From Nitrospirota bacterium (GTDB lineage: Bacteria; Nitrospirota; 9FT-COMBO-42-15; HDB-SIOI813), in contig JADZCV010000023.1 in the NCBI GenBank assembly GCA_020851375.1, positions 1 to 64,000 on the forward strand: a DNA stretch of 64,000 bases, in the 5' to 3' direction. A model generated the notes under the pieces. It did no database searches. It was not told where the DNA came from and saw only the letters and a program-made list of their open reading frames with translations. How positions within the stretch are numbered: position 1 is the stretch's first letter; each line of letters opens with the position of its first letter. Positions 33,944 to 42,825 of this stretch are shown piece after piece. The position numbers were made by a program, and so were the translations under genes.

Positions 33944-35344
33944 CTATTTCATCCTTATCCTGACTGCCTCGCTGTGTGCGTACAGGCCTTCAATCTCTGC
34001 CAGTCTTGATGCGACACTGCCATCATTTTTTATTGCCATCCTGCTATACATTACCACACTCGTCTTTTTTACAAAATCATCCACACTGAGGGGTGAGAAA
34101 AACCTTGCTGTTCCTCCGGTAGGTAACGTATGGTTCGGGCCTGCAACATAATCTCCCATTGTCTGGGGTGTGTAACTGCCAAGAAAGACTGCACCGGCGT
34201 GCCTTATTTCTTTCAGGAGTTTCTCCGGTTGTGCCACCTGCAGTGACAGATGCTCCGCTGCAAACTCATTCGTCAGTTCAACAGCTTCATTTAAATCTCT
34301 TGCCACAATGATGAGGCCGTGATTCCTTAGGGACTCTCGTATTACACGCCTTCGGGGCTGATGCTTCATCTCTGATTTTATGAGCTGTACGACTTTCTTT
34401 GCAAACGATTCAGATGTCGTAATAAGAACTGCAACCGCCTCCTCATCATGCTCCGCCTGGGACAACATGTCCATCGCAACGAATGACGGCTCCGCCGTAT
34501 CATCAGCAACGATAAGTATCTCGCTTGGTCCTGCGATCATGTCTATATCCACCTGACCATATAAGAGCTTCTTTGCCACTGCCACATAGATATTGCCAGG
34601 TCCGGCTATCTTGTCCACGCGCGGTACAGTATCAGTACCATACGCCATAGCAGCAACAGCCTGCGCCCCTCCGGCAGTATAAATCCTGTCAGCACCGGCT
34701 ATGTCCGCTGCAACTAAGATATATGGGTTTATTGCACCTGAATATCCGCCCACCCTGTCATTCCGCCATTTGTCATTCTGAACTTGTTTCAGAATCTCCT
34801 GACCCTGCCTCGTTTGAGACACTGAAACAAGTTCAGGTTGACTAAGGAAACCAGATGCTGGTGTCGGCGTACATACGATGACTTCTTTTACACCGGCAAT
34901 TCTGGCCGGGATAACGCTCATCAGGACTGTAGATGGATAGACCGCCTTCCCGCCAGGCACATAAACGCCAACTCTGTCCAGCGGAGTAACCATCTGTCCG
35001 AGCATCACGCCGTTATCTTTATATTGCCATCCTGACGTCTTCTGGTGTTCATGGAACTTTCTGATTCTGGATGCCGCGTATTTTAAACTATCGACATCAG
35101 AAGGGTTCACCCTGGCATAGGCATCCTGGATGACTTTTTTATCTACCTGCAGCGTTTCAGGCGTTAGAGAAACTCTGTCAAACTTTTTTGTATATTTGAT
35201 CAGCGCCCTGTCACCGTTAACCCTGACGTCATCTATAATCTTCCGGACTGAGTTCTCTATGGATTCCCCATAAGTTACACCCCTTGCAAGGAGTTGCGCC
35301 CTTACTTTTGCAAACCCACGGCTATCTGTTTTTATTAGCTTCAC
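33944..35344 (-). CDS. hisD: Histidinol dehydrogenase with in-frame repeat insertion
   Basis: 466 residues; family members are about 425-440. Zinc-dependent NAD enzyme making histidine from histidinol. Typical motifs: LDRVGVYVPGGKAVYPSTVL, AGGAQAVAAMAYGTDTVPRV, KIAGPGNIYVA, DMIAGPSEILI, AEHLSLQ and AGAVFLGSYTP. After VIVCTPTP there is an extra stretch, about ASGFLSQPELVSVSQTRQGQ and EILKQVQNDKWRNDRVGGYS, before the normal GAINPYILVAA. It is encoded by an inverted repeat (34755-34850). The start is GTG 35344 after GGAGATTTTCGA. The reading frame is open, so the enzyme may tolerate the insert as a surface loop. Confidence 0.94.
   Translation of the reverse strand: MKLIKTDSRGFAKVRAQLLARGVTYGESIENSVRKIIDDVRVNGDRALIKYTKKFDRVSLTPETLQVDKKVIQDAYARVNPSDVDSLKYAASRIRKFHEHQKTSGWQYKDNGVMLGQMVTPLDRVGVYVPGGKAVYPSTVLMSVIPARIAGVKEVIVCTPTPASGFLSQPELVSVSQTRQGQEILKQVQNDKWRNDRVGGYSGAINPYILVAADIAGADRIYTAGGAQAVAAMAYGTDTVPRVDKIAGPGNIYVAVAKKLLYGQVDIDMIAGPSEILIVADDTAEPSFVAMDMLSQAEHDEEAVAVLITTSESFAKKVVQLIKSEMKHQPRRRVIRESLRNHGLIIVARDLNEAVELTNEFAAEHLSLQVAQPEKLLKEIRHAGAVFLGSYTPQTMGDYVAGPNHTLPTGGTARFFSPLSVDDFVKKTSVVMYSRMAIKNDGSVASRLAEIEGLYAHSEAVRIRMK
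34745..34855. repeat. Palindromic repeat inside the hisD coding sequence
   Basis: Inverted repeat with arms GTCATTCTGAACTTGTTTCAG and, 40 bases on, CTGAAACAAGTTCAGGTTGAC (each given in part: TGAACTTGTTTCA against TGAAACAAGTTCA is exact). On the coding strand it reads LVSVSQ and EILKQVQNDK, the peptide usually seen when this class of bacterial palindrome is translated. Confidence 0.87.
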
Positions 35345-35459
35345 TCGAAAATCTCCGTTCAAATCCCCCCTATCCCCCCTTTACTAAAGGGGGAACTAAT
35401 TTCCCCCTTTGAAAAAGGGGGACTAAGGGGGATTTTCATCTGCCTATGTGAGCCCCGGC
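35345..35459. repeat. Repeat type 2, second copy
   Basis: 35360-35440 is a C-tract/G-tract inverted repeat (AAATCCCCCCTATCCCCCCT to AAGGGGGATTTTCATC) filling the hisG-hisD gap. Its left edge carries the hisD ribosome site. Confidence 0.83.
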
Positions 35460-36128
35460 TCATGACGGTTCACCTGAAATAACCCTTCTCAGGTCATCAA
35501 CAATCCCCATTATCCTTTCATACTTGAGCTTCAGGCTGGCCCTGTTTGCTATAAGACGGGCTGTTGACTCTGTGACGACCTCAATTAATTCAAGGTTGTT
35601 TTCTTTAAGCGTCCTGCCGGTTGATATCAGGTCAACAATGACATGGGACAAGCCAACCAGCGGCGCAAGTTCTATGGAACCATAGAGTTTAATTATATCT
35701 GCATGGACACCGCGGCTGCCAAAGTATAGCTCAGTAATCCTGGGATATTTTGTGGCAACGCGTATCTTTGTCAGCTTGCCGTTCTTGTAAGGCTCTATTG
35801 CCTCCTTTGGTCCTGCGACCACAACCTTGCAATGCCCGAACTTAAGGTCAAACAATTCATAGAGGTCTTTTTCCTGTTCCAGCAGCATATCCTTCCCGAC
35901 AATGCCAATGTCAGCAGCGCCATATTCTACATATGTGGGGACATCTGTAGGACGCACTATCAGGTATGTCAGGCCATGTTTGGGAGAATTAAAGATGAGT
36001 CTCCGGCCTGCATCTTTGACATCCTCAGGAATCAAGCCGAGCTTGTCAAAATACTCTACAGCATGTTCAAGGAGTTTTCCTTTTGCAAGGGCTATTGTAA
36101 CAGGCTGTGCCGTCTCTTTCATTTTCAC
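35460..36128 (-). CDS. hisG: ATP phosphoribosyltransferase, short form
   Basis: 222 residues: first enzyme of histidine synthesis. IALAKGKLLEHAVEYFDKLG at the start, DVPTYVEYGAADIGIVGKDM (about 65-84), RVATKYPRITELYF and the PRPP loop LIVDLISTGRTLKENNLEL (about 160-178). It lacks the C-terminal regulatory domain of long HisG, so it should need HisZ, which is not in this window. The start is GTG 36128 after AGGAGCATTTTCGA, the left edge of repeat R4. The last residues (GEPS) and the stop come from repeat-edge sequence. Confidence 0.95.
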   Translation of the reverse strand: MKMKETAQPVTIALAKGKLLEHAVEYFDKLGLIPEDVKDAGRRLIFNSPKHGLTYLIVRPTDVPTYVEYGAADIGIVGKDMLLEQEKDLYELFDLKFGHCKVVVAGPKEAIEPYKNGKLTKIRVATKYPRITELYFGSRGVHADIIKLYGSIELAPLVGLSHVIVDLISTGRTLKENNLELIEVVTESTARLIANRASLKLKYERIMGIVDDLRRVISGEPS

Positions 36129-36397
36129 TCGAAAATGCTCCTAAGTACCCGTCATCCCCACGGAACCTGTCCCCGCAGGATTTAAGCGGGGAGTGGGAAT
36201 CCAGAATCAGACCGCGGTCTGGATTCCCGCTTGCGCGGGAATGACGTTTTTCATGACACCTTGTGAGCCCTGAGCCTTGCTGCTACACGCCTTACGTCCT
36301 GAGCTGTGAGCGTGCCGAACAGTCGAAGGGCTTATGTCTGTTCACCCAAAAACACTTCACACTATCCCGTGCACCGGAACGGCCATAAAGGCCGGCG
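36129..36397. repeat. Palindromic element copy R4
   Basis: Core 36151-36246 with flanks 36126-36345, between murA and hisG. Contains the extra CTACACGCCTTACGTCCTGA segment also present in R2. Nothing else in the gap. Confidence 0.85.
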
Positions 36398-37648
36398 CTA
36401 CCTGATCCGGACGATCTGCGCTCCCAGCTTTGATAGTTTCTCTTCGATGCGCTCATAGCCGCGGTCAAGGTGGTATATGCGGGAGATCTCAGTCTGACCA
36501 TCTGCTACAAGCCCAGCAAGTATCAACGATGCACTCGCACGCAGATCTGTCGCCATAACCGGGGCGCCGCTCAGTTTTTGCACGCCCTCCACTATAGCAT
36601 AATTACCCTGCAGTTTGATATTGGCCCCCATCCTGTGCAGCTCAGGTACATGGGTAAACCTGTTTTCAAATATCGTCTCTGTAATTACACTGAGCCCTTT
36701 ACTGACTGTCATAAGGGACATTATCTGCGCCTGCATGTCTGTCGGAAAACCAGGGTACGGCATTGTCCTCACATCAACGGCATTCAATCCATTATCAGCA
36801 ATAACCCTTATCGTATCACTCCCGGTCTCGATCTTTACGCCGGCAGTCCGGAGCTTACTGATAACCGCCTCAAGGTTCTGAGGGATACACTTCTTCAGAA
36901 CTACATCACCGCGGGTAATAGCGCCTGCGATGACATATGTCCCTGTCTCTATCCTGTCAGGCATGATATCATATGTCCCGCCACGCAACTCTGAAACCCC
37001 TTCTATGACTATTGTTTCAGTGCCGGCCCCGCTTATCCTGGCGCCTCTCATATTTAGAAAATTAGCCAGGTCCACGATCTCAGGCTCACAGGCTGCATTC
37101 CGGAGCTCGGTCACTCCATCAGCAAGCGAAGCCGCCATCATCAGGTTTTCCGTACCTGTTACTGTTGATATATCAAAATATATCTTTGCGCCTTTTAATC
37201 TCTTCGCCCTTACCTCCACATACCCGTGTTTAATATCCACCTCAGCGCCCATCTTCTGAAGCCCTGCCAGATGGAGATTTATAGGCCTCGCGCCTATGGC
37301 GCAGCCGCCGGGCAGAGATACCCTTGCCTCACCGAACCTTGCAACAAGGGGGCCCAAGACAACAACTGAGGCCCGCATCGTTTTTACAAGCTCATACGGA
37401 GCCTCACAACTCTTCATATCCTTTGTATTAATAGTGAATGTATAACCGTCCGGCATGATGTGAGCGCCCATGCTCTCCATCACCTTCTTCATCGTCTTTA
37501 TATCATTTAGGAAAGGGACATTATTGAGGATACAGTCTTCAGCAGACAGGATTGCCGACGTTATTATGGGCAGCGCAGAATTCTTTGCGCCGCTTATCTC
37601 CACCTCGCCTTCAAGACGCCGGCCGCCGGTTATTAATATCTTATCCAC
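36398..37648 (-). CDS. murA: UDP-N-acetylglucosamine 1-carboxyvinyltransferase
   Basis: 416 residues, full length. First committed step of peptidoglycan synthesis. [20 protein letters not shown] at the start, [16 protein letters not shown] with the catalytic Cys (about 115) that fosfomycin alkylates, [26 protein letters not shown] and [20 protein letters not shown] start at 37648 overlaps the prfA end by eight bases. Part of the series rho-rpmE-prfA-murA-hisG-hisD-hisB. Confidence 0.96.
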   Translation of the reverse strand: MDKILITGGRRLEGEVEISGAKNSALPIITSAILSAEDCILNNVPFLNDIKTMKKVMESMGAHIMPDGYTFTINTKDMKSCEAPYELVKTMRASVVVLGPLVARFGEARVSLPGGCAIGARPINLHLAGLQKMGAEVDIKHGYVEVRAKRLKGAKIYFDISTVTGTENLMMAASLADGVTELRNAACEPEIVDLANFLNMRGARISGAGTETIVIEGVSELRGGTYDIMPDRIETGTYVIAGAITRGDVVLKKCIPQNLEAVISKLRTAGVKIETGSDTIRVIADNGLNAVDVRTMPYPGFPTDMQAQIMSLMTVSKGLSVITETIFENRFTHVPELHRMGANIKLQGNYAIVEGVQKLSGAPVMATDLRASASLILAGLVADGQTEISRIYHLDRGYERIEEKLSKLGAQIVRIR

Positions 37649-38741
37649 CTGCTACCTCTTTCAATCTCTCCGCATTATCCGCTGTTATCAGCGCCTCGAT
37701 CATCTCGTCAAGATCGCCCTCCAGTACACCCTCCAGCCTGTGGAGTGTCAGACCAATCCTGTGGTCTGTAATCCTGTTCTGGGGGAAGTTATAAGTCCTG
37801 ATCTTCTCGCTCCTGTCGCCGGTGCCAACCTGTCCTCTCCTCTCCTGCACCCTCTTTGCCCGCTCTTCAGCCTCTTTTATCTCGAGCAGTCTGGATCTCA
37901 GCACACGCATAGCCTTGTCCCTGTTCTTTATCTGAGACCTCTCGTCCTGGCAGGATACGATCATGCCTGTAGGAAGATGGGTAATCCTGACAGCAGAATG
38001 AGTTGTGTTAACCCCCTGACCACCAGGACCTGATGCGCAGAAGGTATCCACCCTGAGGTCTTTGGCTTCTATAGTAAGGTCCACCTCCTCAGCCTCAGCC
38101 AGGACAGCTACAGTGATAGTGGACGTGTGTATCCTTCCGGAGGACTCAGTTGCAGGCACCCTCTGCACCCTGTGAACACCGCTTTCAAACTTCATCTTGC
38201 TGAAGATGCCTTTTCCCTCAATAGTAAAGACTATCTCTTTAATGCCTCCGATGCCTATGTAATTTGAACTGAGTACCTCGAGCCTCCACCTCTTCTTCTC
38301 AGCATATTTTGCATACATGCGGAAAAGCTCCGAAGCAAAAAGCGCAGCCTCATCCCCGCCTGCCCCTGCCCGAATCTCCATAATAATGTTCTTTTCATCC
38401 CTTGGATCTTTGGGCAGAAGCAGGGTTTTAATCTCTCCCTCAAGCCCCCCCATCTCCTTCTCGAGCACCGTCTTTTCTTCCAGCGCAAGCTCCTTCATGT
38501 CATCATCCGTAGCGTCATCATTAATCAGTTCATCAGCCTCTGCCAGTTTCTGCGCCAGCGCTTTATACTGATTATACTTTTCCACCAATGGGGTCATCTC
38601 CCCCTGTTCTTTGGCAATGCGCTGAAACTCAGCACGGTTTGCGATGACCTTGGGATCCCCAAGGAGTATCCCCATGCCATTGTATTTTTCTATGATCTCT
38701 TCAAGCCTGTTGAATATGCTTTCTTCCAAAATAACTGCCAC
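37641..38741 (-). CDS. prfA: Peptide chain release factor 1
   Basis: 366 residues. Recognises UAG and UAA stop codons. Seen: the GGQ peptidyl-hydrolysis motif ([20 protein letters not shown]), the decoding region with [13 protein letters not shown] (the PxT tripeptide), [20 protein letters not shown] and the C-terminal [23 protein letters not shown] start with GAGG upstream. No prmC/hemK methylase gene follows, although it often does in this gene order. Confidence 0.96.
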   Translation of the reverse strand: MAVILEESIFNRLEEIIEKYNGMGILLGDPKVIANRAEFQRIAKEQGEMTPLVEKYNQYKALAQKLAEADELINDDATDDDMKELALEEKTVLEKEMGGLEGEIKTLLLPKDPRDEKNIIMEIRAGAGGDEAALFASELFRMYAKYAEKKRWRLEVLSSNYIGIGGIKEIVFTIEGKGIFSKMKFESGVHRVQRVPATESSGRIHTSTITVAVLAEAEEVDLTIEAKDLRVDTFCASGPGGQGVNTTHSAVRITHLPTGMIVSCQDERSQIKNRDKAMRVLRSRLLEIKEAEERAKRVQERRGQVGTGDRSEKIRTYNFPQNRITDHRIGLTLHRLEGVLEGDLDEMIEALITADNAERLKEVAGG

Positions 38742-38759
38742 TTATACTTACCTCTCTCC

Positions 38760-38790
38760 AAAAAAAAACCTGCCATAGGCAGGTCTTTTT
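38760..38790 (-). terminator. Intrinsic terminator after rpmE
   Basis: Minus strand GACCTGCC-TAT-GGCAGGTT followed by seven T, 22 bases after the rpmE stop and just before prfA. It should limit read-through from rho-rpmE into prfA. Confidence 0.8.
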
Positions 38791-38811
38791 GATCTTAAAG
38801 CCTTAATATGC

Positions 38812-39012
38812 CTACTTACTGGCATATTTCTTTCTGAATCTCTCAACCCTTCCCTCTGTGTCCATTATCTTCTGCATGCCGGTAAAGAACGGATGGCAGC
38901 TCGAACATACCTCTACCCTCAGGTCCTTTACAGTAGAGCGGGTCTTGATTACTGCACCGCATGCACATTTGATCGCCGTTTCTGTATACTCCGGATGTAT
39001 GCCTTCTTTCAT
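38812..39012 (-). CDS. rpmE: 50S ribosomal protein L31, zinc-binding type
   Basis: 66 residues: [20 protein letters not shown], then [20 protein letters not shown] and RFRKKYA. The Cys pairs (CAC, CSSC) mark the zinc-containing form that is expressed under zinc sufficiency. GGAGGAGC precedes the ATG. Follows rho by 20 bases. Confidence 0.96.
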   Translation of the reverse strand: MKEGIHPEYTETAIKCACGAVIKTRSTVKDLRVEVCSSCHPFFTGMQKIMDTEGRVERFRKKYASK

Positions 39013-39032
39013 AATTCTGCTCCTCCTTTTTC

Positions 39033-40280
39033 CTATCTGTTCATTGAATCCATGAAATCCCTGTTTGATTTTGTCACCTTTAATTTATCCAGTAAAAACT
39101 CCATGCTCTCAACCGTACTAAGCGGATTCAGCACCTTTCTCAGTATCCACATCCTGTTCAGGTCCTCCCTGCTGACAAGCAGTTCTTCCTTACGTGTCCC
39201 TGAAGCATTAATTTCTATCGCAGGGAATATCCTCCTGTCAACAAGTTTTCTGTCAAGATGGAGTTCCATGTTGCCGGTTCCCTTAAACTCTTCAAATATG
39301 ACATCATCCATCCTGCTCCCTGTGTCAACAAGGGCAGTGGCAATGATCGTAAGGCTTCCGCCATCCTCGATATTTCGTGCAGCGCCAAAGAACCTCTTTG
39401 GGCGCTGGAGGGCGTTGGAATCGAGTCCGCCTGACAGTACCTTGCCGCTTGGCGGTATCACTGCGTTGTACGCCCTTGCGAGCCTCGTTATACTGTCGAG
39501 GAGTATCACTACATCCTTCTTATGCTCTACAAGGCGTTTTGCCTTCTCAATGACCATCTCAGACACCTGCACATGTCTCTGCATAGGTTCATCGAATGTG
39601 GAACTTACGACCTCGCCCTTTACCTGACGCTGCATGTCAGTCACTTCCTCAGGCCGTTCATCTATAAGCAGGACAATCAGTATGATCTCAGGATGATTGG
39701 TCGCTATTGCCTTTGCAATTGACTGCAGTAGCATGGTCTTGCCGGTACGCGGAGGCGCAACGATGAGACCTCTCTGCCCCTTTCCAATGGGCGTGATAAG
39801 GTCCATGACCCTTGTTGAATAATCCTCAGGGTGGTACTCAAGTTTGACCTTTTCCGTTGGAAATATCGGTGTCAGGTTGTCAAAGAGTATTTTTTCCCTT
39901 GCTATCTCAGGGTCTTCATAATTTACTGACTCAACCTTAAGGAGGGCAAAGTATCTTTCAGATTCCTTTGGAGGACGTATCTGACCGGACACTATATCTC
40001 CGGTCCTGAGATTAAACCGCCTTATCTGTGAGGGGGAAACGTATATGTCATCAGGACCCGGCAGGTAGTTATAATCAGGTGCCCTAAGAAACCCGAACCC
40101 GTCAGATAGTGTCTCAAGGACGCCTGAGCCGTAAATGAAGCCATTCTTCTCTGCCTGGGTCTGGAGTATTGCAAATATGAGTTCCTGCTTTCTCATGCCT
40201 GCAGCGCCCTCTATGCTCATATCCTTGGCCAGGGACGTAAGCTCACTAATATTCTTTTCTTTTAATTCTGTAAGGTTCAT
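39033..40280 (-). CDS. rho: Transcription termination factor Rho
   Basis: 415 residues. N-terminal Rho_N helices ([20 protein letters not shown]), the RNA-binding cold-shock-like domain ([38 protein letters not shown]) and the RecA-type ATPase: Walker [13 protein letters not shown] (about 178-189), Walker [17 protein letters not shown], and the Q/R-loop [20 protein letters not shown]. The usual length is about 419. Transcribed from a strong promoter with an about 230-base leader. Confidence 0.97.
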   Translation of the reverse strand: MNLTELKEKNISELTSLAKDMSIEGAAGMRKQELIFAILQTQAEKNGFIYGSGVLETLSDGFGFLRAPDYNYLPGPDDIYVSPSQIRRFNLRTGDIVSGQIRPPKESERYFALLKVESVNYEDPEIAREKILFDNLTPIFPTEKVKLEYHPEDYSTRVMDLITPIGKGQRGLIVAPPRTGKTMLLQSIAKAIATNHPEIILIVLLIDERPEEVTDMQRQVKGEVVSSTFDEPMQRHVQVSEMVIEKAKRLVEHKKDVVILLDSITRLARAYNAVIPPSGKVLSGGLDSNALQRPKRFFGAARNIEDGGSLTIIATALVDTGSRMDDVIFEEFKGTGNMELHLDRKLVDRRIFPAIEINASGTRKEELLVSREDLNRMWILRKVLNPLSTVESMEFLLDKLKVTKSNRDFMDSMNR

Positions 40281-40547
40281 CCTTAGGCTCCTTTAGTATT
40301 TCATGAAAATCTGATAGGTTACCGTTATTAATATAGGTTAATGGATGTATTCGTTAGTGAGTGGCCCAAAATTAAATATCTTTAATAGCTGCAAGGGATT
40401 TCGTTAGTTAATCGGCGAGAATTACGCTCAGGTTTACAGTTAAAGTCATTTCTCCTAAATAATTTGTTACCTACCTTTATGGGTTGCACAAAGATAATAC
40501 CGGATGATATGTAACTTTATATTATATAAACAATTTTCGTTTGTCAA
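40281..40547 (-). promoter_or_regulatory. rho promoter and long 5' leader
   Basis: TTGACA (40542-40547) and TAATAT (40519-40524), 17-base spacer, start near 40512. The leader of about 230 bases before the rho ATG has a GGAGCC ribosome site near its end and two copies of a CGTTAGT motif (near 40350 and 40402), but no clear terminator. Long leaders are known for rho genes that regulate themselves. Confidence 0.7.
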
Positions 40548-40565
40548 CATAATTTTAGTGGATTC

Positions 40566-41816
40566 CTACAGGTGGAGATCGGGGAATCCGGGGAGAGAAG
40601 ATTCATTTACGCCACCTATTTTGCAAATAAGCCTGAACATCTCTTCATACCTCTCCCTTTTTACCGGTTCAAGGCCGTGGGCAAGGATGGAATTATTCCT
40701 GCTGTCAAGCAGGAGCTTCATCTGCGGCCAGTTATCAAAAAAGGCAGTGCCTGCCGGATCTCCCAATGACTTGAGGAGCTTATAAGCGCCGTAGAGGGGA
40801 AGCCTGATACGGTTGTCAATGTCACTCCTGAATTTACCGGCAAAATCTGCAGAGATGTCAGGCGGAAGCTGTCCCTCCTGAACATCCGATGTATTAATGC
40901 CCCTGGCAGAGAGCCTGACCTGGGCATACGCCTCAACCGCCCTGTAGAGGCGTGCTACGGCATCGTCATATTTATGCTCAAGGTCAGCCCGGCGTTTCGC
41001 ATTTGACAGGAGGTCCAGGAAATGTTCACTCCTTATGCCGGTCATTCCAACGCTTAACTTCTCAAGAAAGGTGAGGTTTTCTTTCAGCATAGCGGCAAAT
41101 GACTTCAGACCCGGAGGTCCGCCAAACACGGTCGCCATCTCAAGGGATTTCTGCGAGGGGCGAAGTTTCTCCCATGCCAGCCTGTGCTGGAAATTGTCCC
41201 AGTGGGCATAGCCCCCGGCTACATCCGACAGGGCCTTGTAGAGATGCTTTTCCCCACCGCTGACCCTCTTTGCCACACCGTCAAATATCTCTGAAACCTG
41301 TTTATAGCGGCCACGCCCAAAGAGTACAGCCGCGTCCTGCCGTTCTTTGATTGCAAGATGATCCCAGGGGTTAATCTGGTGCAGGACCTGTTCCCTGCCG
41401 TCAATGACGATGCCTGTCCCGCCTTTTGTCCTCTCACTGCCGCTTATATACCTGTACCCTGAGGTATCGTCAATTGTTGCGAGGACCAGTGAAGCTACCA
41501 TCGGTTTAGTCCCGCCGGTGTAGTCTACGACCCAATCCCCTGGTTCAAGACGCCAGTTCTTATGCAGCTCTTTCCATTTGCCTGTTATTGCCTTATAACA
41601 GGAGAGGAGGTCGTTTGCATCTTCAGTAATAATCTCAGCCATCCAGACAGGCCTGTCAGTAAGCCTGGGCAGGATTTCATTATTAATAAACGGCCGTGTC
41701 TCTTCTGAGGCAAAAAAACAGAGGCACTCAGGCCTCAGCTCATTAACAGAATAGATAACAGGCTCAGGACTCCCGCCTATTGAAATAAGAAGCGCCTTTA
41801 TCCGATGGTCAGCCAT
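40566..41816 (-). CDS. Stand-alone CARF-HEPN protein, Cas02710/TIGR02710 family
   Basis: 416 residues. N-terminal CARF (Rossmann) domain: IKALLISIGGSPEPVIYSVN, ECLCFFASEETRPFI and the signature DYTGGTKPMVASLVLAT (about 106-122) of this family. The C-terminal half is helical; RRADLEHKYDDAVARLYRAV and RNNSILAHG (about 384-392) fit a HEPN RNase with R-x6-H. Known CARF-HEPN proteins cut RNA when cyclic oligoadenylate made by type III CRISPR Cas10 binds CARF. No Cas10, Cas1, array or other cas gene is in the window, so the activator must come from elsewhere or from another cyclase. It diverges from nadK. Confidence 0.83.
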   Translation of the reverse strand: MADHRIKALLISIGGSPEPVIYSVNELRPECLCFFASEETRPFINNEILPRLTDRPVWMAEIITEDANDLLSCYKAITGKWKELHKNWRLEPGDWVVDYTGGTKPMVASLVLATIDDTSGYRYISGSERTKGGTGIVIDGREQVLHQINPWDHLAIKERQDAAVLFGRGRYKQVSEIFDGVAKRVSGGEKHLYKALSDVAGGYAHWDNFQHRLAWEKLRPSQKSLEMATVFGGPPGLKSFAAMLKENLTFLEKLSVGMTGIRSEHFLDLLSNAKRRADLEHKYDDAVARLYRAVEAYAQVRLSARGINTSDVQEGQLPPDISADFAGKFRSDIDNRIRLPLYGAYKLLKSLGDPAGTAFFDNWPQMKLLLDSRNNSILAHGLEPVKRERYEEMFRLICKIGGVNESSLPGFPDLHL

Positions 41817-41891
41817 GTCATCAATATTACTAAATTTGTCTCAGGAAATAAATAGCGACGAGACAAAGGGGACAGATTTATTTTCCTTTAT

Positions 41892-41920
41892 TTGACAGGG
41901 AAGTCAAAAGCTAATAGAAT
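41892..41920 (+). promoter_or_regulatory. Promoter of nadK
   Basis: TTGACA (41892-41897) and TAGAAT (41915-41920), 17-base spacer. The predicted start near 41927 leaves about four bases before the ATG at 41931. Upstream bases 41828-41880 contain AAATTTGTCTC and GAGACAAA as an inverted repeat. Confidence 0.68.
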
Positions 41921-41930
41921 CCCATTGCTG

Positions 41931-42794
41931 ATGACCACAACAATTAAAAAGATAGGGATCATATCAAAACCCAGGAAGAGAGACGCTGGCCCGGTATTAT
42001 CAGATCTCGTCCGGTGGCTTAAAGACAGGGGCGTAGAACCACTAATGGACCAGGAGACAGCCGGTCTTATAGACTTTGAAAGCTCCTGGAAAAGAACTGA
42101 TATAGCGGCACTCTCAGATATAATCCTCGTATTGGGCGGCGACGGCACCCTCATCAGTGTCTCCAGGCTGATAGGCGGAAGGGGCACACCTATACTCGGC
42201 GTAAATCTCGGAAGCCTTGGTTTCCTGACTGAGGTGACCCTCGAAGAGATGTACCCGCTTCTTAAGAGAATGCTCGCCGGAGATATGAGCATTGATGAGA
42301 GGTGGACACTCGAAGCATCCGTAAAAAGAGGCGATAAAGAAATGGCAAAATATACGGTCCTTAACGACGTTGTCATAAATAAAGGGGCACTCGCCAGGAT
42401 GATCCTCATGGAGACTGTAATTAACGGACGTTACTTAAATACATACCGGGCTGACGGCCTTATAATCTCCACACCAACCGGCTCTACAGCCTACTCCCTT
42501 TCAGCCGGCGGCCCAATCATAAATCCCGCTGTCGGTGCAATAATAATAAGCCCCATATGTCCCCATACGATTACTAACCGGCCTATAGTCGTACGTGAAG
42601 ATGTAATTGTTGAGGTAACCCTGCGAACTGAAAACGAAGATGTGCTCGTCACACTTGATGGCCAGGAAGGTTATCCACTTCAATATATGGATAAGGTAGT
42701 CATAAGAAAGTCTGCGAATACCATACGGCTGATAACATCTCCGGATAAAGATTATTATGAAGTGCTAAGGCACAAGCTGCGGTGGGGCGTATAG
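41931..42794 (+). CDS. nadK: NAD kinase
   Basis: 287 residues; makes NADP from NAD and ATP or polyphosphate. Motifs: IILVLGGDGTLISVSRLIGG with GGDGT, ILGVNLGSLGFLTEVTLEEM, VLNDVVINKG, and TPTGSTAYSLSAGGPIINPA (glycine-rich loop). The possible TTG start at 41892 is the -35 box of its own promoter, so ATG 41931 is chosen; there is no ribosome site and the message is probably leaderless. Confidence 0.94.
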   Translation: MTTTIKKIGIISKPRKRDAGPVLSDLVRWLKDRGVEPLMDQETAGLIDFESSWKRTDIAALSDIILVLGGDGTLISVSRLIGGRGTPILGVNLGSLGFLTEVTLEEMYPLLKRMLAGDMSIDERWTLEASVKRGDKEMAKYTVLNDVVINKGALARMILMETVINGRYLNTYRADGLIISTPTGSTAYSLSAGGPIINPAVGAIIISPICPHTITNRPIVVREDVIVEVTLRTENEDVLVTLDGQEGYPLQYMDKVVIRKSANTIRLITSPDKDYYEVLRHKLRWGV

Positions 42795-42825
42795 GGTCGC
42801 AGGGGCGCCCCCCTTATTGGCTCCC

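Noticed and set aside
33944-35344. Frameshift or assembly error in hisD
   Set aside because: The frame stays open on both sides and homology resumes at once; the extra bases form a clean inverted repeat.
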